64,000 nucleotides of DNA from Streptomyces sp. NBC_01296 (GTDB lineage: Bacteria; Actinomycetota; Actinomycetes; Streptomycetales; Streptomycetaceae), in the NCBI RefSeq assembly GCF_035984415.1, contig NZ_CP130721.1, forward strand, positions 372,001-436,000, written 5' to 3'. The first letter of the stretch is position 1, and every line of letters starts with the position of its first letter. Below, one piece after another: positions 1 to 8,235 of this stretch. The position numbers and the translations under genes were made by a program. The notes below the pieces were generated by a model. The model had not been told where the DNA came from and searched no databases. It saw only the letters and a list, made by a program, of their open reading frames with translations.

Positions 1-166
1 GAGGCCATGGACTTCACCGTCGAGTAGAACCTGGCCCTGAAGCGCAGGTACAGAGTCGGCTGCCTGGCCTCACCCAAGCCCGAGCCGCCGCGCACAAGAC
101 AGCGCGGGCCAACGATCTGGTGAGCGATTCCCGGCCGAGCATCCCTGCGGGCAGTGCGAAAATGAA

Positions 167-1051
167 GTGGCGTTGATGATGCCTTGTTGCTTGGATGCCG
201 GCGTGACTTCTGCCGGTTTTGACGATCATCCCGAGCGGGCCTTGCTGGACCGGCTCGAGGAGTACTACGACGCAGTCCCGCGCCACGGCGCCCGTGTCGA
301 GGACTACGGGCCGCTCACCTTGTTCGTGCGGGAAGGCCAGGGCTGGCCCTTCTACGCACGTCCCGCACGGGGATGGTCCGGCCCGCTGGAGGTCACTGAC
401 GTGCAGAAGGTCCGTGCCCGCCAGCGGGAGCTGGGGATCCCGGAAAGTTTCGAATGGGTCGCCGAGACCACGCCCAGGCTGCGGGCAGCAGTCGAGGCCT
501 CGGGACTCGTGGTCCACGAACATCCGCTGATGGTGCTCGATCCATGTACTCCGGCAGCGTCGGCGGACTGGTTGTCCGGCAACATATCGGTGCAGGTCGT
601 AGGCGCGGACGACCCCGTACTGCCCAGCGCCCTGGCCGTTCCTCACCTCGCCTTCGCCGAGCCTGGAACCCACGTCGGTCTCGCGGGAACACCGCAATTG
701 GCGGAAGCGGTCGACACCCGTGTCGCCGACGGATCGGTGGAACGCGCGATGGTGCGTATCCGGGCAGGTCTGACGGTGGTCGCTGCAGCTGTCGAACACG
801 GGTTGGCGCTGTCCGCGGGCCAGCACCAACCGCTCGCAGGAGTCAGCGAGATCGTCGGCGTCGGAACGCTTCCCTCTGCTCGCCGTCGCGGTCTCGCACT
901 CGCGGTCACCGCGGCACTGGTGGCCGACGCCCGCTCACGGGGAGCGGAAACCGTCTTCCTGTCGGCAGGTGACGACGACGTCGCGCAGATCTACGCCCGA
1001 CTCGGCTTCCGCCGGATCGGCACGGCGCTGATCGCCGAGCCTGTCGAATAG
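167..1051 (+). CDS. GNAT-type N-acetyltransferase (294 aa)
   Basis: The C-terminal third carries a GNAT acetyl-CoA binding signature: a beta strand ending in VGT, then the pyrophosphate loop RRRGLA at about residues 240-246, followed by the typical YARLGFRRIG motif near the end. The N-terminal 130 residues are less recognisable and may be a second, degenerate GNAT fold, as in many two-domain Streptomyces GNATs. The start is a GTG with only a weak purine-rich sequence upstream; ATG codons 9-12 nt downstream are alternatives. The substrate cannot be told from sequence. The gene stands alone upstream of a transposase remnant. Confidence 0.75.
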   Translation: MALMMPCCLDAGVTSAGFDDHPERALLDRLEEYYDAVPRHGARVEDYGPLTLFVREGQGWPFYARPARGWSGPLEVTDVQKVRARQRELGIPESFEWVAETTPRLRAAVEASGLVVHEHPLMVLDPCTPAASADWLSGNISVQVVGADDPVLPSALAVPHLAFAEPGTHVGLAGTPQLAEAVDTRVADGSVERAMVRIRAGLTVVAAAVEHGLALSAGQHQPLAGVSEIVGVGTLPSARRRGLALAVTAALVADARSRGAETVFLSAGDDDVAQIYARLGFRRIGTALIAEPVE

Positions 1052-1250
1052 GTCCACTCCGTCCGCTCCGCAGCGGTGTTGCCTCTCACCAACATTTCCG
1101 GGCTCTGTGGGGTATGACCGAGATACGCGCCAAAGGGGCAACGGGATGATCTTGAAGCCCTGAGCGCCCGTCGGCCGTCACCCATTCGGCTCAGTGTCAT
1201 TGGTGGTGATGTAGAGCGTCGTCTGGGGCGGCTTATGGGGTGTTTCCCGG

Positions 1251-1478
1251 CGCATCGCGGAGATCGTCCGCCAGCTGCTGGAAGAGGGATGGGAGATCGA
1301 CCCGGAAGACCTGGCGCACATCTCGCCGTACCTGACCGAACACATCAACCGGTTCGGCGAGTACAGCATCCACGAACCCGGCATCCAGCCCGAGGCGTAC
1401 GACCCGAAACTCGATGTCGACTTCACCCCGCTGCGCGAGCAGGACCTGACCGCCGCCGGTGTCGGCCAGGCTGCCTGA
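1251..1478 (+). pseudogene. 3' remnant of a Tn3-family transposase (tnpA)
   Basis: Seventy-five codons read as the extreme C-terminus of a Tn3-family TnpA, including the stretches RIAEIVRQLLEEGW, HISPYLTEHINRFGEY and LDVDFTPLREQDL, ending at TGA. Everything N-terminal to this (including the DDE residues) is missing: upstream of about 1250 the frame no longer resembles TnpA. It is a decayed transposon end. A resolvase-like remnant lies about 4 kb downstream and could come from the same or a related element. Confidence 0.8.
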
Positions 1479-1572
1479 GCCGTGAGGGAACCAGCTGGTG
1501 ACGCCCTTCACGGGAGCGGGCCGGTATACCCCAGAATCCTGCTGCTTCAGTGAAGATCCGACCGGACCTCGG

Positions 1573-1866
1573 TCAGTCGATGCCTTCGACGATGCGGAAG
1601 TCGCGCTCGACGCCGTCGGAGAGGGCGGCCAGCGCCTCCTGGTAGGCCGCACTCTCGTGCGCCGCGACGGCCTGCTCGAAGCTGTCGAACTCGATCAGGA
1701 CGGTGCGCTCGGCGATTCCGGCGTCATGCGCCACGACGCGACCGCCACGGACGAAGGTCCGACCGCCCCCGGCCTTGACGGCCGGACCGGCCAGCTTGTT
1801 GTAAGCAGCCAGCTTCTCAGGGTCTGAAATGGTGCGGTAGACGCTGACCCAGTAGCCCTTGGGCAT
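1573..1866 (-). CDS. DUF1330 family protein (97 aa)
   Basis: A short single-domain ferredoxin-like protein of the DUF1330 family. It begins MPKGYWVSVYRTI, has the family's central GGRVVAHDAG-like loop, then FDSFEQAVAAHESAAYQEAL, the length and layout of DUF1330. Family members are dimeric alpha-beta barrels of unknown function, sometimes near oxidative enzymes. A GGAGG ribosome site lies just upstream of the ATG. It is monocistronic here. Confidence 0.85.
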   Translation of the reverse strand: MPKGYWVSVYRTISDPEKLAAYNKLAGPAVKAGGGRTFVRGGRVVAHDAGIAERTVLIEFDSFEQAVAAHESAAYQEALAALSDGVERDFRIVEGID

Positions 1867-1972
1867 GGAACCTCCAGTGTTGGGATGAGTGCATCTGACT
1901 TACGGGTTGGTCTCGGACGAGCGTCGGCGGCCGTCCTTGTTGGTCTGCTGACCACCGCGAGTCGCCTTCGTG

Positions 1973-2845
1973 TCAGCCGAGCCGGGGAAGGCGGACGGCG
2001 CGCGCGATCTCTGCGGCGCCGCCCAGGCGGATCAGGGTGCCGGACGCGCTGCGTTGTGCGTTGGCGATGATCGTAGACGGACGGCCGAGGTGATCGCCCA
2101 TGTCGACCGCGATGCCGGTGACGCCCTGATCCGCGAGATACGCGGCCAGACATGCGGTGCTGTTGGCGTTGGCGACATCCTCGGGGACGCCGATCGACGG
2201 GGCGAACATCCGGGCCGCCGCCCGACCGTCCGCATCGGGGATCGAGTAGGCGTAGCAGCCCAGCAGTCCGTAGCGGTCACAGGCATGGCGCAGTGCCGTA
2301 AAGTCCGGACGGAGTTCGGCCAGCACGGTGCGCGATCGCACGGGTAACAGGAGCCGTGGCCGGCCGGGTGAGGCCACACAGGCGCCGTCGGGAAGGGCTT
2401 CGCTCATCAGGCCGAGGGCGGTCGCGATCGCCCGGAGTTCGGGTTCCCCGGCGTCCCGCGGGCTGATCGGGCCCGGGTCGAAAGTGGCCGTCAGGTCGTC
2501 GTGTTCACGCGTCGCCCAGCCTTCGAATACGCGATGTGTGGTGTGCAGCGCGGCCCGGTAATCGCCGTCGCCGCCGTAGCGCAGAGCGAGCAGCGCCAGT
2601 GCGGCGACTGTGCCGTGACCGCAGGCGGGCAACTCGCCTTCGCCGGTGAAGAACCGGAGCCGATACGACGGTCGAGCCTGATCCCCGCCGTCCACCGCAG
2701 CGATGAAGACCGCGTGCGAGGTGCCTGTCGCAGCAGGGATGCGCCGTCGCTCGGCAACGGTGAAGGGCGCGTCGTCGAGAACGGCGGTCGGACTGCCGCC
2801 CTGGCCCTGCCGCCGGCACGCGTCGACGATCGTCACCTCGGGCAT
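1973..2845 (-). CDS. PhzF-family epimerase/isomerase-like protein (290 aa)
   Basis: Two-lobed PhzF fold. The N-terminal half contains FFTGEGELPACGHGT, equivalent to the ELPxCGHAT active-site stretch, and the C-terminal half has NANSTACLAAYL, equivalent to the second-lobe signature. PhzF proteins catalyse cofactor-free isomerisations such as the phenazine step or amino-acid-like epimerisations. The start overlaps the end of the upstream nadC by 13 bp, so the two are translationally coupled. Whether the substrate is linked to quinolinate or nicotinate is inference from context only. Confidence 0.8.
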   Translation of the reverse strand: MPEVTIVDACRRQGQGGSPTAVLDDAPFTVAERRRIPAATGTSHAVFIAAVDGGDQARPSYRLRFFTGEGELPACGHGTVAALALLALRYGGDGDYRAALHTTHRVFEGWATREHDDLTATFDPGPISPRDAGEPELRAIATALGLMSEALPDGACVASPGRPRLLLPVRSRTVLAELRPDFTALRHACDRYGLLGCYAYSIPDADGRAAARMFAPSIGVPEDVANANSTACLAAYLADQGVTGIAVDMGDHLGRPSTIIANAQRSASGTLIRLGGAAEIARAVRLPRLG

Positions 2846-3726
2846 GGCGCCGCGTCCATCGTGATCAGCATCGTCAGGTCGAGCGCGGGCGCGCTGTGCG
2901 TCAGGGCGCCGATCGAGATGAGGTCGACGCCGGCATCGGCAAGGGCGCGAACCCGGTCCAGGGTGACGTTGCCGGAGGCCTCAAGGAGGATCTCCGAACC
3001 GCCGGAACGGCCGGCCCTCATTCGCATCACTTCTTCGACGTCGGCCACCTCCATGTTGTCGAGCATGAGCCAGCCGGCTCCCGCGTCCATGGCTTCGCGG
3101 GCCTGCGCAACGGTCTGCACTTCGACGTCGATCGGTAGGCTCGTCCCGGAATCGGCCATTCCCTTCCGGACCGCATTGATCGCCGCGGTCACCCCGCCCG
3201 CCGCGGTGATGTGGTTCTCCTTCAGCAGGACCATCGCCGCCAGGGTGAGCCGGTGGTTGCTGCCGCCGCCGGCGGTGACGGCGTACTTGTCCAGCGCCCG
3301 CAGCCCCGGGGCGGTCTTGCGGGTGTCCAGGATCCGCGCCGGGGTTCCGGCCACGGCTTGGACGAAGCCGTCGGTGACAGTGGCGATGCCGCACAGGCGC
3401 TGCAGGAAGTTCAGCACCGTGCGCTCGGCGGTGATCAGGCTGCGAGCCGATCCGGTCAGCCGCACCAGGACGTCCCCGGCCTGCACCCGCTCGCCGTCCG
3501 CGACCAGGGTCTCGACCTCGACCTCCGGGGCGGTCTGGGCGAAGACTTCGTGGACCACGGGGATTCCGGCGGCGACACCGGGCTGGCGGGTGCTGATCTC
3601 GGCGGTGGCGATCAGATCGGCCGGGACGCTCCACAAGGTGGTGATGTCGTCGGCGGCCCTGTCCTGCGTCAAGGCGGCGGCCACACTGGCCCGCGCTGCC
3701 GACGCGGAGAAATCGGCGATCTTCAT
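2833..3726 (-). CDS. nadC: nicotinate-nucleotide pyrophosphorylase (quinolinate phosphoribosyltransferase), 297 aa
   Basis: NadC converts quinolinate plus PRPP to nicotinate mononucleotide in de novo NAD synthesis. The whole protein matches the family in length and order: an N-terminal swivel domain (AERTVLNFLQRLCGIAT), the core DTRKTAPGLRALDKYAV with the PRPP/quinolinate-binding Arg and Lys, and the barrel strands VEVQT, LMLDNM, ILLEASGNV and DLISIGALTHS. The ATG at 3726 was chosen because family similarity starts there. It is not next to nadA/nadB here but in an operon with a PhzF homologue, so it may be a specialised second copy. Confidence 0.9.
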   Translation of the reverse strand: MKIADFSASAARASVAAALTQDRAADDITTLWSVPADLIATAEISTRQPGVAAGIPVVHEVFAQTAPEVEVETLVADGERVQAGDVLVRLTGSARSLITAERTVLNFLQRLCGIATVTDGFVQAVAGTPARILDTRKTAPGLRALDKYAVTAGGGSNHRLTLAAMVLLKENHITAAGGVTAAINAVRKGMADSGTSLPIDVEVQTVAQAREAMDAGAGWLMLDNMEVADVEEVMRMRAGRSGGSEILLEASGNVTLDRVRALADAGVDLISIGALTHSAPALDLTMLITMDAAPCPR

Positions 3727-3743
3727 GGGCGGTTCCTCAGCTC

Positions 3744-3945
3744 TCAGAGATTGATCATCGGACCGACGAGGCCGTGGACGGCTTCCTTGACGGCTTCCCC
3801 GAGCGTCGGGTGGGCATGGATGTTCCTGGCGATCTCGTGTGCTGTGAGATCCCACATCCGTGCCGGCGTCAGCTCGGGCAGGAGCTCGGTGACCTCCGGC
3901 CCAGTCATATGAGCGCCCAGCAACTCGCCGCGCTCGGCGTCGCCG
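3744..3945 (-). pseudogene. C-terminal fragment of dihydrolipoamide dehydrogenase (lpd)
   Basis: About 60 codons match the dimerisation-domain end of Lpd: GAHMTGPEVTELLPEL, then the active-site IHAHPTLGEA with the His-Pro pair, ending in VGPMINL before the stop. The FAD and NAD domains are absent. It lies 17 bp upstream of nadC on the same strand, as if lpd once headed the operon and was cut by a deletion that brought in the LysR gene. Whether this 3' stub is expressed is unknown. Confidence 0.7.
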
Positions 3946-4125
3946 AGCGGCGGCAACGAACCCGACGCCAGCGTGGGAAAAGGCATCGTCCATGACGTGT
4001 TGCTCCGTTCAACAGGACCGGATCGATGGTTCGGCCCCATCAAAACCCCCGCGATCCGGTCCACGCCAATAGCCCCACGAGGCCACCCCATAGGCTCGGA
4101 CCTATCGCGAGAGCAAGGAGCGGAC

Positions 4126-5088
4126 ATGCACGACCACCAAGGCGTCGAACTTCGTCATCTCCGCTACTTCGTCACCGTCGCCGAGGAGGGCACGATGACG
4201 GAGGCCGCACGGGTGCTGCGGATCGCGCAGCCCAGCCTGAGCCAGCAGATCAGCGCCCTGGAACGCCGAGTCGGGGCCAAGCTGTTCCACCGCAGGCCCA
4301 AGGGGATGGAGCTGACCGAGGGCGGCCGGATCCTGTACGCGAGCGCCAGTCGTACCCTGGCCGAGATCGAGTCGTCGCTGGTGCAGGCGCGCGACGCGCG
4401 CTGTCCGGTGCACGTAGGGGTCTGCGGCACCGTTCCGGAGCACCTGCTGGCGCGGGTCGAGCGGGTCCTGGCCGAAGACGGATCCCCGGACGTCGAGTTC
4501 GCCGAGGCCGACTCCCGGCAGCAGCTCGACCTGTTGCGGACCGGCACCCTGGCCTTCGGGGTGATGCGCGTCTTCCACGACATCGACGACCTGGCCACGC
4601 TGACTCTGGCCGACGAGCCGCTTGGCGTGCTGCTGCGCCCCGACCACCCGCTGGCCGACCACGCGGCCCTGTCCTGGGCCGACCTCGCGGGCCAGGAACT
4701 GCTGTGGTTCCCGGCCGAGCGCAACCCGTACTTCGCCGAAGGCGTCCTGGCCCACCTCTCCGGCCACGGCTGGTCGCCACGGCTACGTACCGTCGACGCG
4801 CACAGTCGGGCCCTGTACCGCCACCACCTGCGCAACAGCCAGAACCTGATCACCCTGCGAGCCCGGAGCGCCGTCACGGCGGATGCCGGGATGGCATGGC
4901 GACCGTTCGTGTCCGACCCGCCGCGCGAACGCTTCGTCCTGGTCACTCTCGGCGACAGCCCTTGGGCGGGGTTGTTGGCTCGCTTGGGCGGCCGGTCATC
5001 CGATGACGGCGGCATCGGTGGAACCGGTCAGCGCGCGGCGAGCTTCCCGAGCGCCGCCTCGTCGGCGCTGCCGGGCTCGGCCTGGTAG
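4126..5088 (+). CDS. LysR-family transcriptional regulator (320 aa)
   Basis: The N-terminal winged HTH (about residues 8-66) has the LysR pattern LRYFVTVAEEGTMTEAARVL followed by QPSLSQQISALE. A periplasmic-binding-like effector domain follows (about residues 90-300). The ATG at 4126 follows AAGGAG at 4115-4120 and fits the start of similarity. The gene is divergent from the nadC-phzF operon, the usual arrangement for a LysR regulator and its target, so control of that operon by a pyridine-related ligand is a reasonable inference. Its 3' end overlaps an MmyB remnant on the other strand. Confidence 0.88.
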   Translation: MHDHQGVELRHLRYFVTVAEEGTMTEAARVLRIAQPSLSQQISALERRVGAKLFHRRPKGMELTEGGRILYASASRTLAEIESSLVQARDARCPVHVGVCGTVPEHLLARVERVLAEDGSPDVEFAEADSRQQLDLLRTGTLAFGVMRVFHDIDDLATLTLADEPLGVLLRPDHPLADHAALSWADLAGQELLWFPAERNPYFAEGVLAHLSGHGWSPRLRTVDAHSRALYRHHLRNSQNLITLRARSAVTADAGMAWRPFVSDPPRERFVLVTLGDSPWAGLLARLGGRSSDDGGIGGTGQRAASFPSAASSALPGSAW

Positions 5089-5213
5089 ACCGTCATCCGC
5101 TGGCCGTCGTCGCCGAATCGCACGACCTCGATGACCAGCGTCAGGTCGCCGACCTCGGGGCGCCGGAAGTGCTTGGGTTCGCCGCGCCGCACCCGTACCT
5201 CGCGGCGATGCAC
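5028..5213 (-). pseudogene. C-terminal remnant of an MmyB-like XRE regulator
   Basis: The segment reads as the last 60 residues of the MmyB ligand-binding domain common in Streptomyces XRE regulators: HRREVRVRRGEPKHFRRPEVG, then GQRMTVYQAEPGSADEAALG. The HTH half and most of the PAS-like domain are missing upstream. It overlaps the 3' end of the LysR gene on the opposite strand, which marks a recombination junction. Confidence 0.7.
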
Positions 5214-5337
5214 ACGCCCCCCGGTGCGGGCGTGGGTTCGGACTTACTCGTCCAGGATCGTTGTGCCCCTGGCGGCAAACGATCCTTTGGCGACAGGGCG
5301 CCGCCGCGTCCAATGAACCCGTGCCATACCGTGCACA

Positions 5338-5945
5338 TTTCCGAGATGTTCCGCCTCGTCCGCGGCACGCAGCACATCCTCGACGTGCTCGACGTCCTCC
5401 ACCGCGACCGTCTCGCGCTGCGCATCCACGACGGCGCGTTCTCCGCGATGGACCTCACCGCCCGCCACCCGCGCACCGGTGAGCTGCTGTCCGCGGTGAA
5501 GTTCATGGTGCAGACCCTCGCGGCCGCCGGCGAGCTCCAGCGCGACCTGCAGCGCGAGCTGACCTACGACGGGCTGCGGGCCGCCGAGGCCAAGGGCAAC
5601 AAGGGCGGCCGACGCCCGGCCGTCACGGCCGAGAAGACGGACGCCGTCCGTACGGCCTACCTGGAAGGCCGGTCCATCGCCGCCCTGGCCCGCGAATACG
5701 CGGTCAGCCGCGGCGCGATCCGCACCGCCGTCGCCGACCTCCTGCCCGAACCCGCTGCCGCCGGCGCCGAAGATGCCCGGCCCCGGAGCTGCCGATCATC
5801 CTCGACATGCCGGGGAGGGTCGCCGACTTCCTCCGCACCGCTGCGCTGGAGCCCGCCGAGCGCACCGCGCTTGCTGAAGGTGTGAAGGTGCGGCGCGGCC
5901 AGGGCTACACCCTCCGCGTCAGCGCCACCCCCGCAGGCCGGGCCG
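5338..5945 (+). pseudogene. decayed recombinase/resolvase C-terminal region
   Basis: The first frame reads HTH-bearing sequence (GTQHILDVLDVLHRDRLALR, later GNKGGRRPAVTAEKTDAV and a helix-turn-helix SIAALAREYAVSRGAIRTAV) typical of the C-terminal half of actinobacterial serine recombinases. The catalytic serine domain is missing. Near 5780 the frame shifts and similarity continues in the next frame (LPIILDMPGRVADFL, then LEPAERTALAEGVKVRRGQG). Both the 5' truncation and the frameshift argue that it is dead. Confidence 0.6.
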
Positions 5946-5968
5946 TCGCGCCGGCCGGCGCAAGCAGT

Positions 5969-6002
5969 GTCGCGTTCCAGCTGGGGCCAGCTGGAACGCG
6001 AC
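5969..6002. terminator. 34-nt near-perfect inverted repeat
   Basis: GTCGCGTTCCAGCTGG and its exact complement are separated by only two bases. It lies between the recombinase remnant and the 3' end of the phospholipase gene, so it may serve as that gene's terminator. The almost loop-free geometry would also fit a recombination or resolution site left by the decayed element. Confidence 0.5.
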
Positions 6003-6032
6003 GGCCTCCAGGTCGTGACCCCGAGGCTCAGG

Positions 6033-7529
6033 TCACCGCCGTGCCCCTGGCGGGGGCCCGCCGAGGCCCTTGAAAATGTCTACGATGAAGCTGTGGGGGA
6101 CGGCCGAGACGGCTGCCACACCCTTGTAGTACGCCATGGCGGTGGACTGGCACAGTTGCTGCGATCCGGGGAACCGGTCCTTGCAGGTCTCGAGCATGTC
6201 GTCCCGCAGGATCGTGTCGATGTGCCTCTGACCGTCGGGGTCGTCGAGGAAGGCCTGCTCCCCGTACATGTCGCGGTAGTTGCGGGACAGGAAGTCGTGT
6301 CGGGCGCAGGCGTTGCGGAAGTCGTACTCCTGGAAGGGGATGTCGCGTACCACGTTGCAGTAGTTCGTGGACCACCGGAATTCGAAGGGGTCGGGGACGC
6401 CGCGCAGGTGTTCGTCGTTGGCGGTCGTCCAGACCTTGCGGCTTTCGTCGCCGCTCTGGTTCATGCTCTTGAAGCGGGCGGTCTTCTCCGCGCGGGACGG
6501 GGCGGGGCCGGCAGCCGGTGCTCCCAGGGTGGTCCACTTTTCCGTGGCGCCGTTGCCGGTGTACTTCTGGACGGAGCGGTGGTCGGGGGCGAGGCGGTAG
6601 AGCAGGTTGCCGTTCGTGGCGAAGGCGGCCGCCGGGCCGCTGAGGCGGTTCCACAGGCCGGGGCGGCCGTTGTACTTGTAGAGGTCGCCGCCTCGGTCGG
6701 TGGCGTAGAGGGTGTTGCTGGCGAAGATGTTTCCGGCGGGCCCGCCGACGGTCCGCCACTTCTTCTTGTCCGCGTCGTACTCGACCACCGAGGTCCGGTC
6801 GGGGGTCAGTCCGTAGAAGTTGTTGTCGGTGACGGCGAACGTGGCGCCGGGGCCGCCGACGGCACTCCACTTTCCGTCGTACTTGTAGATGTTGCCGGTG
6901 TCCGGGTTGGTGGCGTACAGGGTGCTGTCCGGGCCGGCGTAGAGGTCCTTGGCGCGGTCGCCGACCTTCTTCCACGTCTCGCCCCGGCCGCTGTACTCCA
7001 TGACCATGGAGCCGTTGGTGCTGATGCCGTAGAGATGTTTGGTGGTGGCGGCGAAGGTGGCACCGGGGCCGCCGATGCGCGGCCAGTCCCCCGGTTCACC
7101 GCTGTACTTGGTGATGTCGCCGCTGCCGGTGGCGATGGCGTACACGCTGTCACCGCCGGCGTAGAGCTTCTGGGTGGCGCCGCGCACCTTGAGCCAGTTG
7201 TTCTGGTCGGGCGACCACTCGTAGACGGCCTGGTGGTTGGCAGCCAGGGCGTAGACGGAGTCCGAGGCGGCCACGATCTGCTCCAAGTCCACGGCGGCGA
7301 TGCCGTCGTGGGCGGTGGACGCGGCGGCGATGGCCACGGTGTCGGGCTTGCCCTGCACCGCGCTGCTCTGGGTGGTGCCCAGGTGGGTGGCGCCCCAGCC
7401 CACGCCGCCCGACAGGGCGGCTACCAGCGACCAGCACAGCATGCGTGATGCCTTGCGGCGGGGGGCCGGCACGGGGTGGTGCGCGTTGGCGCCCTGCCCC
7501 GTACGCCGGCTGCGGAAGAGCGAAGTCAT
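6033..7529 (-). CDS. membrane-anchored or secreted phospholipase A2 with N-terminal propeller repeats (498 aa)
   Basis: A basic N-terminus and one hydrophobic segment (about residues 30-52) form a signal or anchor. Residues about 85-345 hold roughly six tectonin/propeller-like repeats of 40 residues, each with a GGPGATFA- or GGDSVYAI-like strand and a W/Y-rich strand (for example LYKYNGRPGLWNRLSGPAAAFA). Residues about 385-490 match prokaryotic secreted phospholipase A2: FRWSTNYC, then the catalytic His-Asp pair in NACARHDFLSRNYRDMYG, with several Cys for disulfides. The fusion suggests a lipase delivered to, or docked on, a surface ligand. TTGTCC operator-like sites lie upstream. Confidence 0.85.
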   Translation of the reverse strand: MTSLFRSRRTGQGANAHHPVPAPRRKASRMLCWSLVAALSGGVGWGATHLGTTQSSAVQGKPDTVAIAAASTAHDGIAAVDLEQIVAASDSVYALAANHQAVYEWSPDQNNWLKVRGATQKLYAGGDSVYAIATGSGDITKYSGEPGDWPRIGGPGATFAATTKHLYGISTNGSMVMEYSGRGETWKKVGDRAKDLYAGPDSTLYATNPDTGNIYKYDGKWSAVGGPGATFAVTDNNFYGLTPDRTSVVEYDADKKKWRTVGGPAGNIFASNTLYATDRGGDLYKYNGRPGLWNRLSGPAAAFATNGNLLYRLAPDHRSVQKYTGNGATEKWTTLGAPAAGPAPSRAEKTARFKSMNQSGDESRKVWTTANDEHLRGVPDPFEFRWSTNYCNVVRDIPFQEYDFRNACARHDFLSRNYRDMYGEQAFLDDPDGQRHIDTILRDDMLETCKDRFPGSQQLCQSTAMAYYKGVAAVSAVPHSFIVDIFKGLGGPPPGARR

Positions 7530-7589
7530 TTCGGGTGGCCTCCTGTGTCGAACCTGACGACTTGGACGCCACAGTGGGCAGCAGGCCCG

Positions 7590-7658
7590 TTTGTCCGTTG
7601 TCCGGAAGGGTGAAACCCCAGGTCAGCGGGTGGACAAATGCAATAGTCCGCGGACTAT
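7590..7658. promoter_or_regulatory. TTGTCC operator cluster upstream of the phospholipase gene
   Basis: Within 70 bp there is a direct repeat TTGTCCGTTGTCC (7590-7602 region), an inverted half site GGACAA (7632-7637) and the perfect 16-bp palindrome ATAGTCCGCGGACTAT at 7643-7658. The same GTCCGCGGAC core recurs at 9584-9597. This looks like a regulator binding region; the protein is not known. Confidence 0.6.
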
Positions 7659-7744
7659 GCGGCCCTCGGGCCGGGGCAGGGGCGTGTCCGCTTCCGGCCA
7701 GGCGTGTCGGCCTGGCCGGCGGACGGTCGTGTTTGCGCGGCCGG

Positions 7745-8235
7745 TTCAGTTCCAGGTTTGGGTGGGGGTGCCGTCGCAGGGCTGCTGGGTGGCCAGGACA
7801 CCGTCGCCCTGGCCCCGGATGGTCAGGCACTTCCCGGAATTCGCGTTGACCAGGCTCCACCCACCGCCCGGCTGAGCCTGCCAGCGCCAGCTCTGCGTGG
7901 CCGAGCCATTGCACGTCCACTGATTCGCGGCAGCACCGTCATCCACGGAATCACGCCGGATCTCCAGACACTTCCCCGAATCCATGTGCACCAGCGTCGT
8001 CCACCCGGCCGGGTTGGTCGTGGACCACTTCTGACTGGACGAGTTGTTGCAGCTCCACTGGTTCGCCGTCGCCCCGTCATCACCCGAACTGCGACGGATC
8101 TCCAAGCACATCTGCGTACCCGCGTTCACCCACGCCCGCGGCCCCGACCCCACCACCGCCGAAGCCGGCGGCACAGGCTGCGGCACCTGACTCCTCGACG
8201 CCACCGCCGACGGCCCCTCCGACTTCGGCTTCGCG
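7745..8235 (-). repeat. 491-bp inverted repeat, copy A (ricin module)
   Basis: This stretch, read on the minus strand, matches 10480-10970 on the plus strand with no difference that I can find, including synonymous positions and the stop codon. It encodes the linker and whole ricin-type lectin domain. It ends one base outside the stop codon and begins at a shared CGCGAAGCCGAAGTC. Perfect identity at third positions points to recent gene conversion or inverted duplication. Confidence 0.9.

Noticed and set aside
5967..7448. A 493-codon plus-strand frame antisense to the phospholipase gene.
   Set aside because: Low-complexity Val/Gly sequence produced by GC-rich codon bias; the minus strand has the PLA2 active site.
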